Positions 25,439-34,092 of a stretch of 64,000 bases of DNA are shown one piece after another; within the stretch, counting starts at the first letter, position 1; each line of letters opens with the position of its first letter. The DNA is taken from NCBI RefSeq assembly GCF_036346855.1, contig NZ_CP107841.1, forward strand, positions 8,932,001 to 8,996,000, written 5' to 3'. Below the pieces are notes generated by a model. It was given only the letters and a program-made list of their open reading frames with translations. It did no database searches and was not told where the DNA came from. A program made the position numbers and the translations under genes. The DNA is from Streptomyces europaeiscabiei. Lineage in GTDB: Bacteria > Actinomycetota > Actinomycetes > Streptomycetales > Streptomycetaceae.

Positions 25439-26773
25439 TTGGAACCGTATTTCTTCCTGAGCTATGCGCGCAGGCGCGGACCCCGCGTCCTCGTCAAGCG
25501 ATTTTACGACGATCTGTGCGCGGAATTACGCCAAGAACTGCGGCGATTACACAAGGGCAATCCCGTGCCCTTCGATCGCCCCTTCTTCGACGTCCAGTCC
25601 ATTCAGGTGGGGCAGGACTGGAGCGCTGCCCTCGGCGAGGCACTGGGCCGCTGCCGCACCATGCTGGCCCTGTACACGCCCGACTACTTCAGAAGCGACT
25701 TCTGTGGTCGCGAATGGAAGGCGTTCGAGGACAGACAACGCAGCCACAGAACAGTGACAGGAGTGGACGCGAAGGCTCTCATTCCCGTTCTGTGGGAGCC
25801 GGTACGAAACATTCCGTCGGGCGCGGCCCACATCCAGTACGACAACTTCGATTTCGGCGAGAACTACGCGCGGTGGGGCCTGCGCCGCATCCTGGTCGCG
25901 GACCCGGGCGGCCAGGAGTACCGCCGCATAGTCAACCTCATCGCGCACCAGATCCTCGTCGCCGCCGAGCACTTCCGCATACTGCCCGTCAACGGCCTGG
26001 ACCTCACCGCGCCGGAGGCCGCCGGCCCGTTCCCGTCTGCCGCGGAACGCGCGGAGCCGGGAAGCCACGCCCTGCTGTTCGTAGCCGCCCGGACCTCGAC
26101 GGACGCCCACAGGGGGGCGGCGGAACCAGGCTGCCACGGGGACACACCGACGGACTGGAACCCCTACCACGCCGACTGTCCGGAACCGCTGGCCGAGAGA
26201 GCGAGCCAGCTTCTGGAGGAGCGTGGCTTCGAGGTACGGACCGAGGTCGTCTCGGACGTGCTGGGCGCCAGCCTGGACGAGGCGCGCGGGCGGGGACAGG
26301 TCGCGGTCCTCCTGGTGGAGGCGATGGCCGCTGCGGACGAACCCTTCGGAAGGGCTCTGCGCGCCTACGACCGGAGCAACCATCCGGGCAGCGCGGCCAT
26401 CGTTCCGTGCGGCCCGGACGACGCAGGTGACGGAGCCCGGAGCAAGGCGTACTGGGAGGCGGTCCGGGGGGCTCTCCCGTTCAACTGGGCGAAAGGAGTG
26501 GGGGATCCCCTGCCGCTGCTCCAATCGGGGATCAGCTCGGACCAGTTCGACGGGGCGCTCCATGCCGTCGTGGTGAAGGTGCAGAACCATCTCCTCTCGT
26601 TCCTGGGCACGCTCAGGACCAGTGTCCTGGAGAAGTCGCAGAGCCCACCCCCTTCGCTCCCCGTCCTGAGTGTGGCACCGCCGCCCGACCGGCCGAGGCC
26701 CGGACCTCCACCGACACCTGCCCGCCCCTTCTCCGAACCGATTCCCATCGAAGAGCAGGAGCAGGACAGATGA
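25439..26773 (+). CDS. fxsC: TIR-like protein FxsC of the FXS cassette
   Basis: This protein of about 444 residues begins with a TIR-like domain: YFFLSYARRRGPRVLVKRFY, then FFDVQSIQVGQDWSAALGEA, CRTMLALYTPDYFRSDFCGR and WKAFEDRQ. Residues 190-350 include a second alpha/beta segment (ERASQLLEERGFEVRTEVVS) typical of the FxsC C-terminal region. The last 60 residues are proline-rich. The start is uncertain: TTG 25439 is the only start codon just before the TIR domain, while upstream sequence lacks domain character. The stop overlaps the fxsT start by 4 bp (ATGA). FxsC homologues occur beside FxsA/FxsB; whether the TIR domain cleaves NAD or acts as a scaffold is unknown. Confidence 0.82.
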   Translation: MEPYFFLSYARRRGPRVLVKRFYDDLCAELRQELRRLHKGNPVPFDRPFFDVQSIQVGQDWSAALGEALGRCRTMLALYTPDYFRSDFCGREWKAFEDRQRSHRTVTGVDAKALIPVLWEPVRNIPSGAAHIQYDNFDFGENYARWGLRRILVADPGGQEYRRIVNLIAHQILVAAEHFRILPVNGLDLTAPEAAGPFPSAAERAEPGSHALLFVAARTSTDAHRGAAEPGCHGDTPTDWNPYHADCPEPLAERASQLLEERGFEVRTEVVSDVLGASLDEARGRGQVAVLLVEAMAAADEPFGRALRAYDRSNHPGSAAIVPCGPDDAGDGARSKAYWEAVRGALPFNWAKGVGDPLPLLQSGISSDQFDGALHAVVVKVQNHLLSFLGTLRTSVLEKSQSPPPSLPVLSVAPPPDRPRPGPPPTPARPFSEPIPIEEQEQDR

Positions 26774-29700
26774 CCCATGACGACCGCGGCCGGGGCACCA
26801 TCATCACCTTCTACTCCTTCAAGGGCGGCACGGGGCGCACCATGGCGCTGGTCAACACCGCCTGGATCCTCGCGAGCAACGGTCTGCGGGTACTCGTCGT
26901 GGACTGGGACCTCGAAGCGCCCGGACTGCACACGTATCTCCAGCCCCTGCTCGCCGACCCCGAACTCACCGAGAGCGCCGGCATCATAGAGATGGTCAGC
27001 GCGTTCACCCTCCGCGAGACACAGGTGAACTCCGGAGCGGAGAACGGGCGCACGCCCGTGCCCCCGCTGAACGGCGGTGGACTGCCCGAGGCCCCCGACT
27101 ACCGCGAGCATGCCCGCGTCGACCGATACGTCGTCGGCACGGAACTTCGGCTGCCACCGGGCGGAAAACTGGACCTCCTGCCCGCCGGTGTGCAGGACGC
27201 CTCGGGCTATGCGGCCGCCGTCAACAGCTTCGACTGGAGCACGTTCTTCCTCACGGGCGGTTCCGAATTCCTCAAGGCACTGCGTGACGACATGGCCGCG
27301 CGCTACGACTACGTCCTGATCGACAGCCGGACCGGCCTCAGCGACACCGCGAGCATCTGTACGGTCGTCATGCCGGACATCGTCGTGGACTGCTTCACAC
27401 TCAGCCGGCAGGGGATCAACGGCGCGGCCCGCGTGGCGGCCGCGATCCGCCGCAACGTCGAGAACCGGCTCAACACGGGAAACTTCCACGACCACCGCGA
27501 CATCCGTATCATGCCCGTCCCCATGCGCGTCGAGGACGCCGGACCCGACCGCCTGGAGGCGGGCCGGTACCAGGCTCGCAGCCTGTTCGCACCGTTCCTG
27601 GACTGGGTTCCGCCCGAGGAGCAGGAGCACTACTGGAGCAGTGTCGAGATCCCGTACAAGGCCAGCTACGCGTATGAGGAGATTCCCGCGACCGTGGGGG
27701 AGCGGCGACAGGACGGCGCTCTGCTCGCCGCCTTCGAACGGCTCACCGCCCGGCTCACCGACCATCGGGTCTCCCGTCTCAGCAACATGCCGGAGGCCTA
27801 CCGGCTGACGCTGCACGCGGAGTACAAGCGCACCTCCCCGATGATTCGCAAGACGTTCTACGTCAGTTACGCCGCGACCGACCGGCTGTGGGCCGACTGG
27901 ATCGTCACGGTGCTGCGGGCGGTCGGCTACGAGGCGACGCTGGCCCCGATCGAGTCGGACGACCTGACCGTCACCTCCGCGACCCCGACGGCGCTGGAGC
28001 ACACGTTGGCCGGTGAGGGCCGCATGCTGGTCCTCCTCTCCCCGCGTTACGTCGCGTTGCCGCCCGCACGGGAGATCTGGCACCAGACCAGCCGCAGGGA
28101 CCCGGCCGGACAGATAGGCCTGGTCGTCCCCCTCCGGGTCGACGACTCCCCGCCCTCGTCGGAGTTCGCGTCCCCTCCGGCGGTCAGCCTCGCCGGTGTC
28201 TCCGCGGAGGAGGCCGTGGCGCGACTGCTGACGGCCGTCGACCGTGGCGGCTCGGCGGAGCCGGGGTCCCGTTCGGGAGCTGCGGGCCTGGCCGCCGCGG
28301 CCCGGATCCCGGGGACGCCGCCGCAGGTCATAGGCGGTCGACCACAGCGCAATGTCGTCTTCACGGGCCGCCGGACGACCATCGAACGTCTGCGTGACAG
28401 TCTGCTCGCAGGCACCACCGCCGTCCTGCCGCAGGCGCTGTTCGGGCTCGGTGGTGTGGGCAAGACCCAGGTCGCTCTCGAGTACTCGTACCGGTTCGAG
28501 TCGGACTACGACCTGATCTGGTGGATCAAGGCTGCGGATCGCACTCAGATCCGGCAGGACCTGAACACGCTGGCCGGGCACCTCGGTATACCCGTCGGCG
28601 GCAAGGACCTGACAGCGGTGTGCAACGAGGTGCTGGAGAAGCTGCGCCTCGGGACGCCGTACTCTCGTTGGCTCCTGGTCTACGACAACGCCGAGAAGCC
28701 GGCCGACCTCGACAATCTGATTCCGGCCAGCGGACCGGGCAAGCACATCCTCATCACGTCGCGGGACCCGGCGTGGGCGGAGCGCGCCGCACGCGTCGAG
28801 GTGAACCTCTTCACCCGTGCGGAGAGCGTCGCGCTGCTGCGGCGTTACAACGAGGAACTGCAGCCCGCGGAAGCCGCCCGGGTGGCCGAGGAACTCGGGG
28901 ACTTCCCCCTGGCGGTGAGCCTCGCCGCCGCCTCACTGCTGGAGTCGGCGACGCCGGTGGACGCCTACGTGGACATGCTGCGGACGAAGATGTCGGACTT
29001 CCTGGGGAGCCGGTCCGCCCCCGACTATCCGACGTCGGCAGCAGCGACCTGGTCACTCGAACGGCTGAAGACACGCACGCCCGCCGCAGCCGTTCTGCTC
29101 GAACTGTGCGCGTTTTTCGGGCCGGACCCCATTCCCCGGGAGCTGTTCAGCAGCCGCCCCGCACTCGAACTGCTCGAACGCCATGACCGGAGCCTCTCCG
29201 ATCCGCTGCTCATGAGCCGACTCTACGGCGACATCGTTCGGAATGGGCTCGCACAGGCCGACCAGCGGACGGACACTTTGACCATGCATCGCTTGATCCA
29301 ACATGTGCTCCGGGACCAGCTCACCGGCGAACAGCAGGACGTCATGAGGGGGCAGGCCCAAGCCGTACTCGGCCAGGCCAATCCGAAGGACCCCGACGAG
29401 TCCGAGAACTGGAAGAGTTACGCCGCCCTGCTCCCTCACCTGTGGCCCACCAGGGCCGAGGAGAGCGACAACCTCGAGGTACGGCAGTGGATCTGTGACA
29501 CTGTCCGCTACCTGTGGCGCAGTGGCGACGCCGACACGGCCACCAGGACGGCTGAGCGGGTGCTCGAGAGCTGGCTGCCACGCTTCGGCGACGACGAGGC
29601 ACTCGTGCTGCGTCTGCGCACCGAACTCGGTAACGCACTGCGCGATCAGGGCCGCCTGGCCGAGGCGTACGAGGTGACGCGCGACGTGTACGAGCGGGGC

Positions 29701-30822
29701 AGCCGGATACTGGGCGAGGAACACCCCTACACCCTCGGCGCGGCCATGAGTCTCGGCTCCGACCTGCGCAGTGTCGGCCGGTATGCGGACGCGATGGAGA
29801 GCGACAGGGAGACGCTGCGGCGCACCCGGAGGGTCTTCGGCGAGAACCACCCACGCGCCCTCGCGGCGGCCAACAACCTGGCCGTGTCGGAGTTCCTCTC
29901 GGGCAACCGCCGGGCCGCCCGTGATACCAACCGGGACATCCTCACGCAGCGCCGGGAGATCTCCGGCCCCGACCAGCGCGCCACCCTCAACTCCGCCACG
30001 AACTACGCGCGCGACCTACGGGCCGCCGGCGCCTTCCGGGAGGCGCTGAAGCTCATCGAGGACACGCTGAAGCGCAGTCGGAGCGCGCTGGGCCCCGACC
30101 ACCTGATCACCTTCCGCGCATCTCTCGGAGCGGCGATCCTCTACCGTCGGCTGGGCCGGTACGAGGACGCGTACAAGCTGACGGACGAGATCTACGAACG
30201 GGCGCTGAAACAACTGGGCCCCGAGCACCCCGACACACTGGCCATCGCGACCAACCTCTGCTCGGACCTGTACGACCGAGGGGAGTCCGTGCAGGGCCGC
30301 GAACTCGCCAAGGAGACCCTGGACAGTTACGAGGGAAGGTTCGGCCCGGACCATGTCTTCACCCTCGCCTGTGGTGCCAACCTCGCCGTACTGCTCCGGC
30401 TGACCGGGGAGCCGGAGGCGGCGCTGGAGCTGTCGATCCGTACCGTCGACCGCTTCCGCCGACTCCTCGGGCCGCGCCACCCGTACACCCTCACCTGCAT
30501 GCTGAACCATGCGACGGACCTGTCCGAGAACGGCGACCACGCGGGGGCCGTCCAGGTGGGCCGCGAAGCGCACAAGGGGCTCACCGAGGTGCTCGGCCCG
30601 GAGCACTACCTCGCCATCGCCGGTGCCTCGAACCTCGCGGCCGAACTGCGCCGCGACGACTCGGAGGAGGCCGAGCGGCTGCAGGAGGAGGCCGGGCGAC
30701 TCCATGGCGAAGCGGAGCGCCGCGCCGTCGACAGTGCCGAACTCGGCGGGGACCACCCGATGACCCGGGCGGTCACGCGCTGGCATCCCATCGACGCGGA
30801 CATCGAGCCACCGGTCACGTGA
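26770..30822 (+). CDS. fxsT: FxsT: MinD-like/TIR-like/NB-ARC/TPR protein
   Basis: This 1350-residue multidomain protein has four parts. The N-terminus is a MinD/ParA-like ATPase with deviant Walker A (YSFKGGTGRTMALVNTAW, residues 15-32), VLVVDWDLEAPGLH, and the IDSRTGLSDTA strand. A TIR-like segment starts near residue 358 (FYVSYAATDRLWADWIVTVL). An NB-ARC/STAND NTPase follows, with P-loop FGLGGVGKTQVALEY (558) and LLVYDNAEKP plus ILITSRD. From about residue 930 to the end are repeats of kinesin-light-chain-like TPR units with the recurring GPDH/GPEHPDTL pattern. Its position in the cassette and architecture match the FxSxx-COOH system tetratricopeptide repeat protein. It is translationally coupled to fxsC and followed by a strong terminator. 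Confidence 0.9.
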   Translation: MTHDDRGRGTIITFYSFKGGTGRTMALVNTAWILASNGLRVLVVDWDLEAPGLHTYLQPLLADPELTESAGIIEMVSAFTLRETQVNSGAENGRTPVPPLNGGGLPEAPDYREHARVDRYVVGTELRLPPGGKLDLLPAGVQDASGYAAAVNSFDWSTFFLTGGSEFLKALRDDMAARYDYVLIDSRTGLSDTASICTVVMPDIVVDCFTLSRQGINGAARVAAAIRRNVENRLNTGNFHDHRDIRIMPVPMRVEDAGPDRLEAGRYQARSLFAPFLDWVPPEEQEHYWSSVEIPYKASYAYEEIPATVGERRQDGALLAAFERLTARLTDHRVSRLSNMPEAYRLTLHAEYKRTSPMIRKTFYVSYAATDRLWADWIVTVLRAVGYEATLAPIESDDLTVTSATPTALEHTLAGEGRMLVLLSPRYVALPPAREIWHQTSRRDPAGQIGLVVPLRVDDSPPSSEFASPPAVSLAGVSAEEAVARLLTAVDRGGSAEPGSRSGAAGLAAAARIPGTPPQVIGGRPQRNVVFTGRRTTIERLRDSLLAGTTAVLPQALFGLGGVGKTQVALEYSYRFESDYDLIWWIKAADRTQIRQDLNTLAGHLGIPVGGKDLTAVCNEVLEKLRLGTPYSRWLLVYDNAEKPADLDNLIPASGPGKHILITSRDPAWAERAARVEVNLFTRAESVALLRRYNEELQPAEAARVAEELGDFPLAVSLAAASLLESATPVDAYVDMLRTKMSDFLGSRSAPDYPTSAAATWSLERLKTRTPAAAVLLELCAFFGPDPIPRELFSSRPALELLERHDRSLSDPLLMSRLYGDIVRNGLAQADQRTDTLTMHRLIQHVLRDQLTGEQQDVMRGQAQAVLGQANPKDPDESENWKSYAALLPHLWPTRAEESDNLEVRQWICDTVRYLWRSGDADTATRTAERVLESWLPRFGDDEALVLRLRTELGNALRDQGRLAEAYEVTRDVYERGSRILGEEHPYTLGAAMSLGSDLRSVGRYADAMESDRETLRRTRRVFGENHPRALAAANNLAVSEFLSGNRRAARDTNRDILTQRREISGPDQRATLNSATNYARDLRAAGAFREALKLIEDTLKRSRSALGPDHLITFRASLGAAILYRRLGRYEDAYKLTDEIYERALKQLGPEHPDTLAIATNLCSDLYDRGESVQGRELAKETLDSYEGRFGPDHVFTLACGANLAVLLRLTGEPEAALELSIRTVDRFRRLLGPRHPYTLTCMLNHATDLSENGDHAGAVQVGREAHKGLTEVLGPEHYLAIAGASNLAAELRRDDSEEAERLQEEAGRLHGEAERRAVDSAELGGDHPMTRAVTRWHPIDADIEPPVT

Positions 30823-30848
30823 CGCCCGCCGAGTGAACGCGATACGTC

Positions 30849-30886
30849 ACCGGGTCCCGCAGACCATCTGGTCTGCGGGACCCGGT
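30849..30886. terminator. Terminator of the first FXS operon, 17-bp stem
   Basis: A perfect 17-bp inverted repeat (ACCGGGTCCCGCAGACC) closes on ATCT, 27 bp after the fxsT stop. It separates the large FXS operon from the second precursor-maturase pair. Confidence 0.85.
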
Positions 30887-30901
30887 GCGACAGCGGGACC
30901 G

Positions 30902-30929
30902 GCGCATCGGATGCGCGCATCGGATGCGC
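30902..30929. repeat. Two overlapping copies of palindrome GCGCATCGGATGCGC
   Basis: The 15-nt hairpin-forming sequence occurs twice, at 30902-30916 and 30915-30929, sharing two bases. It lies about 150 bp upstream of the second precursor and could be an operator or a mRNA structure. Confidence 0.7.
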
Positions 30930-31081
30930 CTCGGACATGGGACAGAGGCTCTCCTGGGTCCCGCTGACGACTGGACCCGCCTTCTGTGCGAATTATGGCA
31001 CTTCCTGTCGTTTCTCTGTGTTTCGTTGCTATTCTCCGGTCGGAGTTACGGCGTGATCGCCATCGCCACACGATTCCCCGT

Positions 31082-31276
31082 ATGAGTTCTGGTCCCCGCG
31101 AGAACGGTGTCAGCTCTATGGTTCCGCCAACCGCGCCCGCCGGCCCCGATCTTGTCGCCGCAGACAACGCTCTGGGTCACATCCTGCGCCGCCTCGAACA
31201 CGAGGCCGCCGATCCGGATGTCACGCACTTCGCCGAGTTCGAATCGTCGATCGACTTTGAAGCACCGATGCGGTGA
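31082..31276 (+). CDS. Second FXS-like precursor peptide with extended C-terminus
   Basis: This 64-residue candidate precursor lies directly before the second FxsB. After a proline-rich N-terminus it has a helical leader (VAADNALGHILRRLEHEAAD) and ends HFAEFESSIDFEAPMR. It thus contains the FES motif of FxsA, but seven residues (DFEAPMR) follow FESSI, and a second Phe-Glu pair occurs there. It therefore departs from the FxSxx-COOH rule. The stop overlaps the maturase GTG by 4 bp (GTGA), the same coupling as in the first pair. The start is uncertain: ATG 31082 or 31118, both with weak ribosome binding sites. Assignment as a precursor rests on motif and position. Confidence 0.75.
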   Translation: MSSGPRENGVSSMVPPTAPAGPDLVAADNALGHILRRLEHEAADPDVTHFAEFESSIDFEAPMR

Positions 31277-32490
31277 TCTCTCCGCCGGTCCCGCCAACTC
31301 CGGTGTGCCTGCGGCAGTTCATCCTCAAGGTGCACAGCCAGTGCAACCTGGACTGCGACTACTGCTACGTCTACCACTCCGCCGACACCAGCTGGCGCGA
31401 CAAGCCGCGCCTCATGGAAGCGGCTGTGGCCGAGCAAGTGGCCCTGCGTATCGCCGAGCACGCCGTGGCTCACCGGCTGCCCGACGTCCGGATCGTGCTG
31501 CACGGCGGGGAGCCGTTGCTTCTCGGGGCCGGGCGGCTGGGGGAACTGCTCGATGTCCTCGCGCGGGGACTGGCGAGGGCGGGGGTGCCCGTCCGTTTCT
31601 CGATGCAGACCAATGGCGTGCTGCTCACCCCCGACACCCTGGACGTGCTCCACCGGCATCGGGTGGGCGTCAGTGTCAGCCTCGACGGCACGCAGGCCGG
31701 CCATGACCGACACCGGCGCCTCCTGAAGGGCGAGGGGAGTCACCGGCGGGTGATGGAGGGACTCGGCCGACTGGGAGAGCCCAGGTACCGCGTCCTGTAC
31801 GCAGGCCTGCTGTGCACGATCGATCTGGCCAACGACCCCGTCGACACCTACGAGGCGCTGCTGGCCTCACACCCTCCTCGCGTTGACCTCCTGCTGCCGC
31901 ACGGCACTTGGGACACACCGCCCCCCGGACTCGCGGATCGGATGAACCGGGTACCCGCTGTCCCGCCGGTGACCGTCCGCGCAGTGACGGACAACTCGGG
32001 GGAGACGCCGTACGCCGACTGGCTGCGGCGGGTGTTCGACCGTTGGTACGACGCCCCCGTACGGGAGACGGGCGTCCGGCTCTTCGAGGAGCTGATGGCC
32101 GGCCTCCTCGGCGGCTCGATGCGCACCGAGTCCGTCGGGCTGGCCCCGGCGACGCTGGCCGTCATCGAGACCGACGGTTCCATCGAGCAGTCCGATTCCC
32201 TCAAGGTCGCCTACCAAGGCGCTCCGGAGACAGGGCTCGACGTCTTCCGCAACACTCTCGACGACGTCCTGGAACAGCCTCTGATCCGTCAACGGCAGTC
32301 GGGCGCCGACGGGCTGGGGCCCACCTGCGGGCGCTGCCTGCTGCTCGGCGTGTGTGGGGGCGGGCTCTTCGCCCACCGGTACGCCTCCGGGAGCGGCTTC
32401 AGTAACCCTTCCGTCTACTGCGCCGACCTGGCAGCGCTGACCCTGCACATCCGGGCCCGGGTGCGGGCCGATATCGCTCCGGCGCCGTAG
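31273..32490 (+). CDS. fxsB: FxsB-type radical SAM/SPASM maturase, second
   Basis: This is a 405-residue paralogue of the first FxsB. The radical SAM motif is CNLDCDYCYVYHSADTSW (Cys24, 28, 31). The SAM region is IVLHGGEPLLLGAGRL, and SMQTNGVLLTPDTLDVL and VSVSLDGTQAGHDRHRR are shared almost word for word with the first. The C-terminal auxiliary-cluster region is CGRCLLLGVCGGGLFAHR with PSVYCADL. The GTG start at 31273 overlaps the precursor stop. Differences from the first maturase concentrate in the central 200-260 region, which may mean a different peptide specificity. No FxsC or FxsT accompanies this pair, so it may share those of the first cassette. Confidence 0.92.
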   Translation: MISPPVPPTPVCLRQFILKVHSQCNLDCDYCYVYHSADTSWRDKPRLMEAAVAEQVALRIAEHAVAHRLPDVRIVLHGGEPLLLGAGRLGELLDVLARGLARAGVPVRFSMQTNGVLLTPDTLDVLHRHRVGVSVSLDGTQAGHDRHRRLLKGEGSHRRVMEGLGRLGEPRYRVLYAGLLCTIDLANDPVDTYEALLASHPPRVDLLLPHGTWDTPPPGLADRMNRVPAVPPVTVRAVTDNSGETPYADWLRRVFDRWYDAPVRETGVRLFEELMAGLLGGSMRTESVGLAPATLAVIETDGSIEQSDSLKVAYQGAPETGLDVFRNTLDDVLEQPLIRQRQSGADGLGPTCGRCLLLGVCGGGLFAHRYASGSGFSNPSVYCADLAALTLHIRARVRADIAPAP

Positions 32491-32570
32491 GAGCCTGTCC
32501 GAGCCGGATGTCGGAGGCGCGTACGGTAGGGTTTACCTGCGCGTTCACATGACACTCCGTGGACACGCGA

Positions 32571-32644
<74 letters not shown>

Positions 32645-32664
32645 CTCGTGAGAGTCGTGGATCC

Positions 32665-32696
32665 GGGGCCGTTTCGGAGCAATCCGAAACGGCCCC
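32665..32696. terminator. tRNA-Pro terminator, 14-bp stem
   Basis: The perfect inverted repeat GGGGCCGTTTCGGA around GCAA, followed by TCGATCTTTCTC, lies 21 bp past the second tRNA-Pro. Confidence 0.85.
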
Positions 32697-32881
32697 TCGA
32701 TCTTTCTCGGGGACCAAATGGGGGACCGGCCCCCCTTGGCCGTGGTGGTGGGCCACCGCGATCGGGCTCGCCGGGGAGCGCGGGGCGGCGCCCCAGCGAC
32801 CGGCCCGGCACCATCGCCGGCCCCGGACGGAATGGCGAAGCCGACTCTTCCGCCGCACCGGGCCGAGACGGAATCCCTGCG

Positions 32882-32921
32882 CGCATGAGTCCCCGCCGGA
32901 AGACCGGCGGGGACTCATGCG
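32882..32921. terminator. Terminator of collagen-like gene, 18-bp stem
   Basis: The perfect 18-bp inverted repeat CGCATGAGTCCCCGCCGG around AAGA lies 26 bp past the stop of the collagen-like gene on the minus strand. The 185 bp between this and the tRNA terminator show no gene. Confidence 0.85.
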
Positions 32922-32946
32922 TAGAACGCGGTCGTGAGGTGTGGGG

Positions 32947-34092
32947 TCAGCTGCAGACCACGTAGACCGTAAGGGTGCTGAGGGCAGCCGCCGTCGCGGT
33001 CACGGTCCAGTGGTCCCCGCTCGGGAAGGTCTCCGCGAGGACGGTGGCGAGGCCGCTGGCGGACAGGCCTCCTGAGATGGGCACGGTGCCGGCCGGGCAT
33101 GACGGGGAGTCGTAGGACGTTTCGACGGCCAACAGGACGCTGTAGTCCTGGGTGAGGATCGTTGCGTCCACAGGGCCGGTGGGGCCGGTGGGGCCGGTGG
33201 GGCCCGTGGCACCCGTGGCACCCGTGGCGCCGGTGGCACCCGTGGCGCCCGTGGCGCCGTCGACGCCGTTGGTGCCGTCGATACCGTTGGTGCCGTCAGC
33301 GCCGGTGGGTCCGGTGGGGCCCGTGGCGCCGGTGGCGCCGGTGGCGCCGTCGACGCCGTTGGTGCCGTCGATACCGTTGGTGCCGTCAGCGCCGGTGGGT
33401 CCGGTGGGGCCCGTGGCGCCGGTGGCGCCGGTGGCGCCGTCGATGCCGTTGGTGCCGTCGATACCGTTGGTGCCGTCAGCGCCGGTGGGTCCGGTGGGGC
33501 CCGTGGGGCCCGTGGCGCCGGTGGCGCCGTCGACGCCGTTGGTGCCGTCGATACCGTTGGTGCCGTCAGCGCCGGTGGGTCCGGTGGGGCCCGTGGGGCC
33601 CGTGGCGCCGGTGGCGCCGTCGACGCCGTTGGTGCCGTCGATACCGTTGGTGCCGTCAGCGCCGGTGGGTCCGGTGGGGCCCGTGGGGCCCGTGGCGCCG
33701 GTGGCGCCGTCGACGCCGTCGACGCCGTCGATACCGTTGGTGCCGTCAGCGCCGGTGGGTCCGGTGGGGCCCGTGGGGCCCGTGGCGCCCGTGGCGCCGT
33801 CGACACCATCGGCACCGTCAGCACCCGTCGGGCCGGTGGGTCCCGTGGGGCCGGTCTCGCCCCGCTGGCCGTTGCCGCCGTCGCCGTAGTCGCCGTAGTC
33901 ACCCTGGTCGTCGCCACTCGGGTTGGTGGCAGAGGCTCTGTTGGCGACCGTCTTCGTGTGCTCCATCGCGAGAGCGGGGCTGGCCAGGCCCGTGAGCACG
34001 AGAGCGAGGGATGCAAGGCTGCTGCCCGCAATCCAGGTGCTCCGCCTGGGGAGCGGGCCAAGTGAGGAACGTGTCCTGGAGTCAGGACTCAT
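32947..34092 (-). CDS. Secreted collagen-like triple-helix repeat protein
   Basis: This 381-residue protein starts with a basic N-terminus and a hydrophobic signal segment ([20 protein letters not shown], cleavage after ALA near residue 42). A short Gly-Asp-Tyr spacer ([20 protein letters not shown]) follows, then about 230 residues of Gly-X-Thr/Asp/Ala triplets ([19 protein letters not shown]). The last 75 residues ([20 protein letters not shown] to [10 protein letters not shown]) form a small globular domain with two Cys, probably the trimerisation head. ATG 34092 follows AGGAG. No sortase motif is seen. Similar bacterial collagens form surface filaments or exosporium-like fibres. It sits between two tRNA-Pro-derived sequences and may be part of a small inserted segment. 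Confidence 0.88.
   Translation of the reverse strand: MSPDSRTRSSLGPLPRRSTWIAGSSLASLALVLTGLASPALAMEHTKTVANRASATNPSGDDQGDYGDYGDGGNGQRGETGPTGPTGPTGADGADGVDGATGATGPTGPTGPTGADGTNGIDGVDGVDGATGATGPTGPTGPTGADGTNGIDGTNGVDGATGATGPTGPTGPTGADGTNGIDGTNGVDGATGATGPTGPTGPTGADGTNGIDGTNGIDGATGATGATGPTGPTGADGTNGIDGTNGVDGATGATGATGPTGPTGADGTNGIDGTNGVDGATGATGATGATGATGATGPTGPTGPTGPVDATILTQDYSVLLAVETSYDSPSCPAGTVPISGGLSASGLATVLAETFPSGDHWTVTATAAALSTLTVYVVCS
33301..33750. repeat. Five tandem 90-bp repeats in the collagen-like gene
   Basis: Units beginning GCCGGTGGGTCCGGTGGGGC recur exactly every 90 bp at 33301, 33391, 33481, 33571 and 33661, with a partial sixth at 33751. Differences are few, so copy number could vary by slippage without frameshift (30 codons per unit). 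Confidence 0.95.

Noticed and set aside
33301..33790. Possible CRISPR array
   Set aside because: Repeats are contiguous 90-bp coding units without unique spacers, and no cas genes are present.
33152..33995. Plus-strand Pro/Val- and Trp/Arg-rich ORFs across the collagen-like gene
   Set aside because: Antisense of the triplet repeats; no start signal.
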